Assembly (NCBI GenBank): GCA_964643885.1
Contig: CAZXUI010000089.1
Span: 1 to 17,559 of the forward strand
From: CAADGL01 sp964643885
GTDB taxonomy: Bacteria; Planctomycetota; Phycisphaerae; UBA1845; Fen-1342
Length of the DNA: 17,559 bases
Direction: 5' to 3'
Shown: positions 7,069 to 14,148 of the stretch, piece after piece
Layout of the letters: every line of letters begins with the position of its first letter
Position numbering within the stretch: the stretch's first letter is position 1
Program-made: the position numbers and the translations under genes
The notes under the pieces: generated by a model
What the model saw: the letters and a program-made list of their open reading frames with translations, nothing else
Databases searched by the model: none
Told to the model about the DNA's origin: nothing

Positions 7069-7227
7069 ATGCGTTGGCAGGTACGGATGACGATTCTGCT
7101 GATGGCGATGACGCCGCTGGGGATTTCGTTCTTCTCCTGCGGACGGGCGTTCAACCGGTTCCAGTTCGGATTCTGGGAAGGCCTGGGCTTCAACTTGAGC
7201 GCGCAAGTCTTCAACGCGTTCAACTAG
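7069..7227 (+). CDS. 52-residue exported, Phe-rich peptide of unknown function
   Basis: The start is set by a perfect AAGGAGG at 7056-7062, 6 nt before the ATG, which makes this tiny gene convincing despite its size. The peptide has a basic-hydrophobic N-terminus (MRWQVRMTILLMAMTPLGIS) that looks like a signal peptide or a single membrane helix. After FFSCG comes a mature part of about 28 residues very rich in Phe, Gly and Asn, with repeated aromatic-glycine pattern (FNRFQFGFWEGLGFN) and ending FNAFN. Cys24 might be a lipidation site, but FFSC fits the lipobox poorly. No family was recognised. It converges on the S9 peptidase gene, separated from it by two strong hairpins. Confidence 0.72.
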   Translation: MRWQVRMTILLMAMTPLGISFFSCGRAFNRFQFGFWEGLGFNLSAQVFNAFN

Positions 7228-7284
7228 CCCGGCGGCTTGAACGTGCCCATCGCACACTTACGGACGACCGCAGCGAGCCGACGT

Positions 7285-7315
7285 TCGCGGCGCGGGAGGC
7301 CTTTTCGCGCCGCGA
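7285..7315. terminator. 10-bp perfect hairpin, probable bidirectional terminator
   Basis: TCGCGGCGCG (7285-7294) and its exact reverse complement CGCGCCGCGA (7306-7315) flank an 11-nt spacer ending in TTTT. The structure lies between the stops of the convergent small exported peptide gene (7227) and the S9 peptidase gene (7367). No U-tract follows the stem. Confidence 0.55.
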
Positions 7316-7343
7316 GCCGGCCGCGCGGCGGATCCCGGCCGGC
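7316..7343. terminator. Second hairpin, directly adjoining the first
   Basis: GCCGGCCG (7316-7323) and CGGCCGGC (7336-7343) form a perfect 8-bp stem around a 12-nt spacer. It begins on the nucleotide after the previous hairpin ends, giving a tandem structure for the convergent pair, one hairpin possibly serving each direction. Confidence 0.45.
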
Positions 7344-7364
7344 GAGCACGTATGTGTCCGCCGC

Positions 7365-9485
7365 TTACGGCATCGCGCTGGAGACGCCGCGTCCGTCGCC
7401 GGTTGCCTGCGGCTCGGGCGTCTGCGGTTTGCTGGCCTGCTCCAGCAGATAGCGCTCGAACCACGCCACGTCCCATTCCAGCTTCGCCTTGCGGAACTTG
7501 TACTTCGTCAGACCGTGCCCCTGGCCGGGGTAGACCAGAAGCTGCGTCGGCACGTTCGTGTAGTCGTTGAGCGTGCGGAACAGGGTGCGGCTGTGCGCAG
7601 CCGGCACGCGCTCGTCGCCCGCGCCGACGTGGATGACGGTCGGCGTGCGGATCTCGTGCAGCCGCAGGCTGGGCGAGCCGAGCCCGTACGCCTCGCGCTG
7701 CTCCCACGGCAGGCCGCGCATGTAGTTGATCACATGTCCCGGCGTGTCTTCCAGCGCCCACTGCATGAACTGGTCGATCACGCCCGCACCGCTGCTGGCC
7801 GCCCGAAAGCGGTCCGTCCTGCTGATCAGGCAGTTCGTCAGGAACCCGCCATTGCTCCAGCCCATCACGCCCAGCCGCTGCGGGTCGGCGATGCCGCGCT
7901 CGACGAGCGCGTCGACCCCCGTCAGGATGTCGTCGACGTCGACGTCGTTCTCGCGGCCGACCAATTCGACTAAGAACTTATCCCCATAGCCGGTCGAGCC
8001 GCGATAGTTCGGGCTCAGCAGGGCGTAGCCCCTGGCCGCCAGCAACGTCCGGCCGTAGATCCAGTAGCGGAGCTGGAAGTAGGTGCAGGCGGTCGGTCCG
8101 CCGTGCAGCTCGATGATCGTCGGCAGGCGCGTGCCGGGCTCGTAATCGGGCGGGAGCTCCAGAATGCCCTCCACCTCGGCTGCGTCACTGGCCCTCCACG
8201 TGAAACGCTGAATCGTGGGGAGTTTCCAGGTGGCCACCTGCGGATTGATGTCGGTCAGGCGTTTGGGCTGGCCCTCGCCGGGATCTTCGCCGAGCAGGAA
8301 CAAGTCCTGCGGAATCTGCGTGTCGCTGAGGATCGCGACGATGCGGCCGTCGCGGCGCAGGTCGAACGCGTCGACGACGAAGTCGGCGGGGCTGAGCCGC
8401 TGGGCGGGGCCCTGCTTGCCGCCGCGAACCTCGCTGAGGCGGTAGATCACCGAGAGAGCGCGGTGGTCCGCCTTCAGACAGAGATTGCGCGTCTCGCGCT
8501 GCCAGGTGAGCCCGCCGGTGACGTACGACTCGTCCGGGCGGTTCAGGCGCCACACGCTCGGCTGCCGGCCGGCCCATTCGGCCACGAAGACCTCGCTCGG
8601 ATAGCCGTCGAAGCCGATCGTGAAGGCCAGCGCGCCGCCGTCGCTGCTCCAGGTCAGGTTCTCGAGCCAGCCGAAGGGCGACGGCGCATCGGCCCGCCAC
8701 AGCTTGTCCGGCAGGCTGGCGAGGCTGCCGGACTCGACGTCGATGATGTCGACCGTCGACTTGCCCTCGAGCGTGATCAGACGATCGTCCGGCGCGGTGA
8801 TCAGCGCCAGCCGCCGGCCGTCGGGCGCGACCGCCAGGTCGTGCACGTAGCGGCCCGGGTCGGCAATGCGCTCGCTGCGCCACGAATGCAGCGAGAGCTT
8901 CCAGATCTCGTGCACGGGGTGCGAGCCGCGGCCGTACTCGATCGAGTCGTACTTGTCGCGCAGCTCCTTGAAATCCGGCTCGTGATGTTCTCGCTCGCGA
9001 GCGAAATAGAGCGTGCTGCGATCGGTCGAGAAATCGAACAGACCGACGCCGTCCGGTTCGCGCGTGATGGCCTGCGGCTCGCCGCCGTCGAGCGACATGG
9101 CCCAGACCTGCCGCTTGCCGTTGTAGGGCGGGTCTTTCTCCTCGCCACGCTTGCGGGCACTGGCGAAGTAGATCGTGCGGCCGTCGGCCGACCAGGCCGG
9201 CGACGTGTCGTCGGCGTCGTCGAAGGTGAGCCGCCGCGTCTGGGAGGTCTGCGTGTCGAAGAGCCACAGGTCGGCGTTGCGGCGGTCGAGCCGCTCATCC
9301 CAGCGGCGCTCGACATAGACCACGTAGCGGCCGTCGGGCGAGCAGACGGGCTCCTCGATGATCGCCAGGGAGAAGTAATCCTCGATCGTAATGTCGTGCG
9401 TGCGCTCGGGCGGTTCGGCCGGCGCGGCCAGCGACAGCACCATCAGCAGCAGCGCGGCCAGCGGAAGCCGGTACGTGCGGAACAT
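7365..9485 (-). CDS. Secreted S9-family serine peptidase (prolyl oligopeptidase/acylaminoacyl-peptidase type)
   Basis: This 706-residue enzyme hydrolyses peptides outside the cytoplasm. It has a signal peptide (MFRTYRLPLAALLLMVLSLA...). The N-terminal beta-propeller (about 35-400) shows TolB/WD-like repeats such as PVCSPDGRYVVYVERR, PAWSADGRTIYFAS and LTWSSDGGALAFTIGF. The C-terminal alpha/beta hydrolase domain (about 440-690) has HGGP, YRGSTGYGD, the nucleophile motif GWSNGG (Ser544), GAGDERVP (Asp624) and GQGHGL (His657), a complete catalytic triad. The ATG at 9485 was chosen because AAGGAG (9499 to 9494) lies 8 nt upstream and the signal peptide follows directly. Length is normal for the family. 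The gap of 137 nt from the upstream phosphatase-haem gene, on the same strand, shows no clear promoter or terminator, so co-transcription is possible. Confidence 0.94.
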   Translation of the reverse strand: MFRTYRLPLAALLLMVLSLAAPAEPPERTHDITIEDYFSLAIIEEPVCSPDGRYVVYVERRWDERLDRRNADLWLFDTQTSQTRRLTFDDADDTSPAWSADGRTIYFASARKRGEEKDPPYNGKRQVWAMSLDGGEPQAITREPDGVGLFDFSTDRSTLYFAREREHHEPDFKELRDKYDSIEYGRGSHPVHEIWKLSLHSWRSERIADPGRYVHDLAVAPDGRRLALITAPDDRLITLEGKSTVDIIDVESGSLASLPDKLWRADAPSPFGWLENLTWSSDGGALAFTIGFDGYPSEVFVAEWAGRQPSVWRLNRPDESYVTGGLTWQRETRNLCLKADHRALSVIYRLSEVRGGKQGPAQRLSPADFVVDAFDLRRDGRIVAILSDTQIPQDLFLLGEDPGEGQPKRLTDINPQVATWKLPTIQRFTWRASDAAEVEGILELPPDYEPGTRLPTIIELHGGPTACTYFQLRYWIYGRTLLAARGYALLSPNYRGSTGYGDKFLVELVGRENDVDVDDILTGVDALVERGIADPQRLGVMGWSNGGFLTNCLISRTDRFRAASSGAGVIDQFMQWALEDTPGHVINYMRGLPWEQREAYGLGSPSLRLHEIRTPTVIHVGAGDERVPAAHSRTLFRTLNDYTNVPTQLLVYPGQGHGLTKYKFRKAKLEWDVAWFERYLLEQASKPQTPEPQATGDGRGVSSAMP

Positions 9486-9622
9486 GGGAACAACTCCTTG
9501 TAGTGCGGTCATGGGTTGGACGGATGAGTCGGTGTGGATTGTCGCCGCGCGGCGGGCAGCGGGCAACCGCCGGGGCGGTCCGGGTGCGGGGGGTGAGGTG
9601 CGAGACGCGGGCTGAGGATCGC

Positions 9623-10561
9623 TTACGGCGGCGGGTCGCGATAGACGGCGTGACACTGCGTGCACGACCGCTGCACGACGCCGAACGCTTCGTCCAGCCG
9701 CGCGGCATGGGCGCGTGCCAGTATCTGCTCCTCCAGCCGCCTGGCTGCGGCGGCCGAATCGCGCAGCATTCGCTGGAAATCGGCCGGCCTTGCTGAGATT
9801 TCGGCGTCGTCGGCGAGCACGCGGAGCATCTCCGCGAGCCGGCCCGCCTCGGCCGAGGGCACCAGGTCCGGGTGATCCGCGGGCACGACCCAGCCGGCGC
9901 GGCGGACGAGCGTGAGATGGTCGTAGGCCCGATCGATCTCGGCCATCGTCTCGACCAGGCCCGAGACCGTCGCCACCTCGGGCAGCTCGATCTCGTCGCG
10001 ATCGAGGATCGCGCCGTCGAGTGTCTCGGTGTCACGCACGCACTCGAAAAGCCCGCTGTAGGAGGGCGACGTCCCCGCCTGGTCGAGCAACTCCAGCGCC
10101 TGCTGCCCGGTGATCAGACCCAGCGAGCGGGCCGCGACGGCCGCCGCGGCCGGGCCGCGATGCTGACCGTGATGGCAGTGGAAATAGATCGGCCTCGGCA
10201 GGTCGCGCAGCGCCTTGGCCAGCGCAAGCCTGGCCGAATCCGGCACGCCGCTGTAGTGGATCGGCACGTGCACGTAGCGCATGCCCCGGCCGCGGGCGGA
10301 TTCGACATCCGGCTGGGCGCCGTCGACGGAGACGATCGTGCGCACACCCAGCCGCTCGAGCTCGGCGAAGGACTCGGAGCCGGCGGGTCCTGAGCCGCTG
10401 TACACGCCGGGTGCGAGTTCGATCAGGTGCTCCAGTTTGTGGCCCGTTGCAACCGGCCGCGGGTATGCGATCTCCGACGCAGACTCGGCCGCGCGTCGCT
10501 GCGTGCACGCGCCAACCAGGCACGCGGCCGCGAAACCCACGATATACAGGTATCGAATCAT
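9623..10561 (-). CDS. Lipoprotein with Cys-phosphatase domain fused to a C-terminal cytochrome c'-like haem domain
   Basis: The 312-residue protein begins with a lipoprotein signal (MIRYLYIVGFAAACLVGAC; lipobox Val16-Gly17-Ala18-Cys19). Residues about 45-190 resemble a dual-specificity/tyrosine phosphatase: APGVYSGSGP, a GVRTIVSVDG strand, MRYVHVPI, and the loop HCHHGQHRGP with nucleophile Cys129 and Arg135 (HCX5R). A long helical region follows (about 215-298), ending in SCTQCHAVYRD with the haem-c motif Cys300-Thr-Gln-Cys303-His304 close to the C-terminus, the arrangement of cytochrome c'/c556 four-helix proteins. The ATG at 10561 is preceded by GAGGGA. Export fits covalent haem attachment. 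Phosphatase substrate and electron partner are unknown; the fusion itself is read directly from one unbroken frame. Confidence 0.85.
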   Translation of the reverse strand: MIRYLYIVGFAAACLVGACTQRRAAESASEIAYPRPVATGHKLEHLIELAPGVYSGSGPAGSESFAELERLGVRTIVSVDGAQPDVESARGRGMRYVHVPIHYSGVPDSARLALAKALRDLPRPIYFHCHHGQHRGPAAAAVAARSLGLITGQQALELLDQAGTSPSYSGLFECVRDTETLDGAILDRDEIELPEVATVSGLVETMAEIDRAYDHLTLVRRAGWVVPADHPDLVPSAEAGRLAEMLRVLADDAEISARPADFQRMLRDSAAAARRLEEQILARAHAARLDEAFGVVQRSCTQCHAVYRDPPP

Positions 10562-10810
10562 CCCGTCCCTCTTCTGACCCGACGAGCTCGCGCACCGCCC
10601 TGTCCGCCGCCGCGCTATCCACCAACGCCAGCCGGCCGCGAAAGTGTAGCGAGCACGTCCGGCCGGGACAGACCCTCTCCGGGTTGCCGACACAGGATGA
10701 GTACGGCAGCCCCGGCCCGGGGCCGCAAGAATTGAGCCGGACGTCGCGTCGCGGCAGTCGGTCGGCGTCTCCCTGGTCGTCGCCCGCGTCGCGCGGCCGC
10801 CGATCGCTCC

Positions 10811-10816
10811 TATAAT
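10811..10816 (+). promoter_or_regulatory. Consensus -10 element implying a leaderless kinase mRNA
   Basis: A perfect TATAAT ends 8 nt before the ATG at 10825. With the usual 6-7 nt between -10 and start site, transcription would begin at about 10823-10825, so the mRNA would have almost no leader. No Shine-Dalgarno sequence precedes the ATG, which agrees. No -35 resembling TTGACA was seen at normal spacing. The rest of the 263-nt divergent gap (10562-10824) shows no other clear element; on the minus strand TACACT (10648 to 10643) is a weak -10 candidate for the phosphatase-haem gene. Confidence 0.5.
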
Positions 10817-10824
10817 GGCCGTGT

Positions 10825-12540
10825 ATGCATGCGGCGGCTGATCTGCTCTCGCTGAGTCACTTCGCAGACATTTCGCAGCGGCTGCTGCGGCTGGGAAATC
10901 TCGGCATCTCACGAATCGCCTTTCTGGAGCAGGTTTCGCAGCTCCTGCTGGATTCGAGCGGCTGCGACGCGGTCGACCTGCGGCTGAGCGACGGGGAGGT
11001 TTCCTATCGCTGGCGGGCCACTCGCCGGCCGCGGCCGACGACCGAGTTTCTGCGGCTGCCGCACGTGGCCGCGGCCGACTGCCCGTCGGAGGCGGAGCGC
11101 TCGCTCGAGCTGCTGAGGCGCGAGCTGCTGACCTTGCAGCTCCAGCGCGACCCGGAGCTGTTCACGCCGCGCGGCAGCTTCTGGATCCCGGCGACGGAGG
11201 CGGTGGCCGGGCGGACGATCCTGGCGGCCGGGCGCGAGCTGGCCCTGGCGCCGATGTTCGAGCCCTACGGATCGTGCGTGCTGATCCGCTTTTCGGTGGA
11301 TGCCGACACGCTCGGACTGCTTCAGTTCAGCGCCCTGCGAAGCGGCGTGCTGACGCGCGAGCTGGTGGAGTCGCTGGAGCAGCTTTCCGATACGCTGGGG
11401 CTGGCGATCGCGACGCGGCGGGCGCAGTCGCGGCTGCGCGAGCGCGTCAAGGAGCTTTCGTGCCTGTACGCGATCTCGCACATCGCCAGCGACACGACGC
11501 TGCCGCTGTCCAGGAAGCTGGAGCAGATCGTGGCGCTGCTGCCGCCGGCGTGGCAGTTTCCCGACCTGGCGCGGGCCCGCATCACGATCGACCGGGAGCA
11601 CTACGGGGCCGACAACCTGCTCGAGGCCAGGGCGCGGCAGGAAGCGGCGATCGTGGTCGACGGCCGGCGGCGCGGATCGGTCGAGCTGTTCTACACGGGC
11701 ACCAGACCCGAATTCGCCGAAGGGCCGTTTCTGCCGGAGGAGGCGAAGCTGATCCAGCGGATCGCTCGCGAGATCGCCGCCCTGGTCGAGCAGCAGGAGG
11801 ATGAGCAGGAGCGGCAGCGGCTGGCCGCCCAGCTTCGCCACGCCGACCGGCTGGCGACGATCGGCCAGCTCGCGGCCGGCATCGCCCACGAGCTGAACGA
11901 GCCGCTGGCGAACATTCTCGGCTTCGCGCAACTGCTCCAGAAATCGCCGCTGCCCGAGACGGCCGGTGCGGACGTGAGCCGCATCATCGAGGCGTCGCTG
12001 CACGCCCGCGAGATCATCCGCAACATGTTGCTGTTCGCCCGCGAGAACGTGCCGCGGCGGATCGAGGTGGATGTGAACTGCCTCGTGCGCGAGGCGCTGC
12101 GCTTCGTCGCGCCGCGGACGACCCGCGGCAACGTGACGGTCACGCTGAAGCTGGCGGAGGGACGGACTTCGATCGTGGCCGACCCGGCCCAGATTCAGCA
12201 GGTGCTGCTGAACCTGGCGATCAACGCGGTGCAGGCGATGCCGGACGGGGGCGAGCTGACGATCGAGACTCAGGCGGAGCAGGGCGGTGTGCGGCTGGCC
12301 GTTCAGGACACGGGCGTGGGCATGCCGGAGGAGGTTCAGCGGCGCGTCTTCGATCCCTTCTTCACCACCAAGGACGTGGGCGAGGGGACGGGATTGGGGC
12401 TTTCGGTCGTGCACGGAATCATCGAGGCGCACGGCGGGCGCATTCATTTCGAGAGCCAGGTCGGGCGGGGCACGCGCTTCGACGTGTGGTTGCCGCGCAG
12501 CGCCCGCGCCGCCGAGAATGCACCGGCGGGAGCGACATGA
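10825..12540 (+). CDS. Cytoplasmic sensor histidine kinase, NtrB-type, with GAF-like sensory domains
   Basis: This 571-residue kinase has no signal peptide or membrane segment, so it senses an internal signal. Residues about 15-200 form a degenerate GAF-like domain (ending LGLLQFSALR...LGLAIATR). A second sensory domain (about 208-325) has the pattern ELSCLYAISHIA...LLPPAWQFPDLARARI...GRRRGSVELFYTG...LIQRIAREIA, also GAF-like. The kinase core follows: the H-box AAGIAHELNEPL with phospho-accepting His355, N-box NLAINAVQAM (Asn467), G1 DTGVGM (495-500), F-box FDPFFTTK (509-516) and G2 GEGTGLGLS. The stop overlaps the start of the response regulator (ATGA), so the two form a pair. The ATG at 10825 lies just after a TATAAT. 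The ligand is not evident. Confidence 0.94.
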   Translation: MHAAADLLSLSHFADISQRLLRLGNLGISRIAFLEQVSQLLLDSSGCDAVDLRLSDGEVSYRWRATRRPRPTTEFLRLPHVAAADCPSEAERSLELLRRELLTLQLQRDPELFTPRGSFWIPATEAVAGRTILAAGRELALAPMFEPYGSCVLIRFSVDADTLGLLQFSALRSGVLTRELVESLEQLSDTLGLAIATRRAQSRLRERVKELSCLYAISHIASDTTLPLSRKLEQIVALLPPAWQFPDLARARITIDREHYGADNLLEARARQEAAIVVDGRRRGSVELFYTGTRPEFAEGPFLPEEAKLIQRIAREIAALVEQQEDEQERQRLAAQLRHADRLATIGQLAAGIAHELNEPLANILGFAQLLQKSPLPETAGADVSRIIEASLHAREIIRNMLLFARENVPRRIEVDVNCLVREALRFVAPRTTRGNVTVTLKLAEGRTSIVADPAQIQQVLLNLAINAVQAMPDGGELTIETQAEQGGVRLAVQDTGVGMPEEVQRRVFDPFFTTKDVGEGTGLGLSVVHGIIEAHGGRIHFESQVGRGTRFDVWLPRSARAAENAPAGAT

Positions 12541-13892
12541 GCATCGACGTCGAGCACGCGCGCATCCTGATCGTCGACGATTCGCCGGCCACGCTGGAGC
12601 TGCTCGAGCGGCAGCTTTCGGCGGGCGGGCATCGCGTCTTCTCCGCCCCCGGGGTGAGCGAGGCGCTGGCGGTCCTCGAGCAGACGCCGATCGACCTGGT
12701 CATCACCGACTGGAAGATGCCCAGGATCAGCGGGCTGGACCTGGTTCGGCACGTGCGCGAGAACTTCAAGAATACCGAAGTCATGATGATGACCGGCTTC
12801 GCGTCGATCGAAGGCGCCGTGGAAGCGGTCAAGAGCGGCGCGCAGGAATACCTGTCCAAGCCCTTCACCGAAGAGGAGCTCTTCGCGGCCGTTCAGCGGG
12901 CGCTTCAGAGGCTGCGCTCGCAGCAGGCGGGCAGCGAGAGCGACGAAGCGCCCGCGGGCGCGGGCTACGGTCTGCTGGGCGAGTCGGCGGTGATGCAGGC
13001 CGTCTATCGCGTCATCCCCAAGGCGGCCGGCACGACCGCCACGGTGCTGATCACCGGCGAGAGCGGCACGGGAAAGGAGATGGTGGCGCGGGCGATTCAC
13101 TATTCCAGCGCGCGGGCCTCGGCCGCGTTCGTGCCGGTCAATTGCGGCGGGATTCCCGAGGCGCTGCTCGAAAGCGAGCTGTTCGGCCACATGAAGGGGG
13201 CCTTTACCGGGGCATCCGAATCGCGCGCGGGCTTTTTTCAGACGGCGGACGGCGGCACGATCTTTCTGGACGAGATCAGCGAGACCAGCCCGGCCATGCA
13301 GGTGAAACTGCTGCGCGTGCTTCAGGACAACGAGGTCTGCATGGTCGGCTCGGCCAGGCCGCACCGCGTCGACGTGCGTGTCATCGCGGCGACCAACCGC
13401 GAGCTGCTTGAGCTCGTCCGCAAGAACGTCTTTCGCGAGGATCTGTACTATCGCCTGAACGTGCTGCCGATCCGGCTGCCGCCGCTGCGCGAGCGCGGCG
13501 ACGACGTATTGCTGCTACTGCGGCACTTCGCCGCCAAGATCGCGGCCGAGCTGGGCCGCGAGCCGCCACAGTTCTCGCAGCGGGCACTCGAGGCCCTGCG
13601 CAGGCACAACTGGCCCGGCAATGTGCGCGAGCTTCAGAATCTCGTCCAGCGGCTCGTGATCATGAGCGAACAGGAAACGATCGACGTGATCGATCTGCCG
13701 CCGCTGATGAGGTTCTCGCTGGGCGGCGCGGAGCGGCTCGACCGAACGCTGGCCGAGGTCGAAGCGGAGCATATCCGCAACGTCATGTCCGGGACGGCCG
13801 GCAACAAGACCCGGGCGGCCGAGATCCTGGGCATCGACCGCAAGACGCTGCGGCAGAAGCTGCGGCAATACGAGATCGAGGAGGCGAAGTGA
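12537..13892 (+). CDS. NtrC-type sigma-54-dependent response regulator
   Basis: The 451-residue protein activates RNA polymerase carrying sigma-54. A receiver domain (about 8-120) has the phospho-accepting Asp58 in DLVITDWKMP, the acidic pair in LIVDD and a conserved Lys in YLSKPF. The AAA+ domain (about 145-380) has Walker A GESGTGKE (174-181), the sigma-54 contact loop GAFTGA (221-226, fully intact) and Walker B TIFLDE (Asp245-Glu246), followed by the RLNVLPIRLPPLRER and WPGNVREL signatures. The C-terminus is a Fis-type helix-turn-helix (about 423-448, NKTRAAEILGIDRKTLRQKL). The ATG at 12537 overlaps the kinase stop. A hairpin follows the gene, and beyond it lie a candidate enhancer palindrome and a -24/-12 promoter, suggesting a local target. 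Confidence 0.96.
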   Translation: MSIDVEHARILIVDDSPATLELLERQLSAGGHRVFSAPGVSEALAVLEQTPIDLVITDWKMPRISGLDLVRHVRENFKNTEVMMMTGFASIEGAVEAVKSGAQEYLSKPFTEEELFAAVQRALQRLRSQQAGSESDEAPAGAGYGLLGESAVMQAVYRVIPKAAGTTATVLITGESGTGKEMVARAIHYSSARASAAFVPVNCGGIPEALLESELFGHMKGAFTGASESRAGFFQTADGGTIFLDEISETSPAMQVKLLRVLQDNEVCMVGSARPHRVDVRVIAATNRELLELVRKNVFREDLYYRLNVLPIRLPPLRERGDDVLLLLRHFAAKIAAELGREPPQFSQRALEALRRHNWPGNVRELQNLVQRLVIMSEQETIDVIDLPPLMRFSLGGAERLDRTLAEVEAEHIRNVMSGTAGNKTRAAEILGIDRKTLRQKLRQYEIEEAK

Positions 13893-13899
13893 CGGCCGG

Positions 13900-13918
13900 C
13901 CGGGGCAAACTTCCCCGG
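13900..13918 (+). terminator. GC hairpin after the two-component operon
   Basis: CCGGGG (13900-13905) and CCCCGG (13913-13918) enclose the 7-nt loop CAAACTT, beginning 7 nt after the regulator stop codon. A further GGGG...CCCC pair overlaps and follows (13920-13934). No U-tract is present, so termination may be partial or factor-assisted. Confidence 0.4.
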
Positions 13919-14005
13919 TGGGGAGAAACGCCCCGCTTTCGGGAGCGATCCTGCGACTCGGGGGAGCTAGCCATAAGTTCACGCCACGCATCGCACTATA
14001 GTTCT

Positions 14006-14030
14006 TAAACCATTTACCAGAAACGGTTTA
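14006..14030. promoter_or_regulatory. AT-rich imperfect palindrome, candidate enhancer (UAS) for the sigma-54 activator
   Basis: The outer arms TAAACC (14006-14011) and GGTTTA (14025-14030) pair perfectly, and inner arms TTT (14013-14015) and AAA (14021-14023) also pair, giving a 25-nt dyad centred on 14018. It sits inside an unusually AT-rich island (about 13997-14040). The centre is about 100 bp upstream of the start predicted from the -24/-12 element at 14092, the normal distance for an enhancer-binding-protein site. No binding consensus is known to me for this regulator. Confidence 0.5.
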
Positions 14031-14068
14031 CACACAAAAAAGCGGCGGTTCACGCCGTTCGCGCCTCA

Positions 14069-14083
14069 GCCCGCCTGGCGGGC
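14069..14083. repeat. 15-nt perfect palindrome between candidate enhancer and promoter
   Basis: GCCCGCC (14069-14075) and GGCGGGC (14077-14083) pair perfectly around a single T. It is centred about 42 bp before the predicted sigma-54 start site. It could be a second protein-binding site or a fortuitous GC-rich dyad. Confidence 0.35.
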
Positions 14084-14091
14084 GACAGGCG

Positions 14092-14107
14092 TGGCACACC
14101 CGGTGCA
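14092..14107 (+). promoter_or_regulatory. Sigma-54 (-24/-12) promoter for the Cys-repeat protein and gdhA
   Basis: TGGCACACCCGGTGCA matches the sigma-54 consensus (TGGCAC, then TTGCA) at all six -24 positions and four of five -12 positions. The invariant GG (14093-14094) and GC (14105-14106) are exactly 10 nt apart, as required. Initiation would fall near 14118, about 31 nt before the ATG at 14149, leaving room for the GAGGAGA ribosome-binding site at 14136-14142. The sigma-54 activator gene lies directly upstream. Confidence 0.72.
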
Positions 14108-14148
14108 ATAGGTCTCCCGGGCCAGAGCGGCCCACGAGGAGACGTGAG

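Noticed and set aside
7069..7227. The small peptide as a lipoprotein
   Set aside because: The residues before Cys24 (FFS) fit a lipobox poorly; a plain signal peptide or membrane anchor is as likely.
8103..9503. 466-codon plus-strand open frame opposite the S9 peptidase
   Set aside because: The minus frame holds a signal peptide and complete catalytic triad; this frame has no motif or ribosome-binding site.
10909..12447. 512-codon minus-strand open frame opposite the histidine kinase
   Set aside because: The plus frame has all kinase motifs in order; the antisense product is Arg/Gln/Leu-rich with no domain.
12287..13411. 374-codon plus-strand frame across kinase end and regulator
   Set aside because: It is a shifted reading of two well-supported genes and is low-complexity Arg/Gly/Ala.
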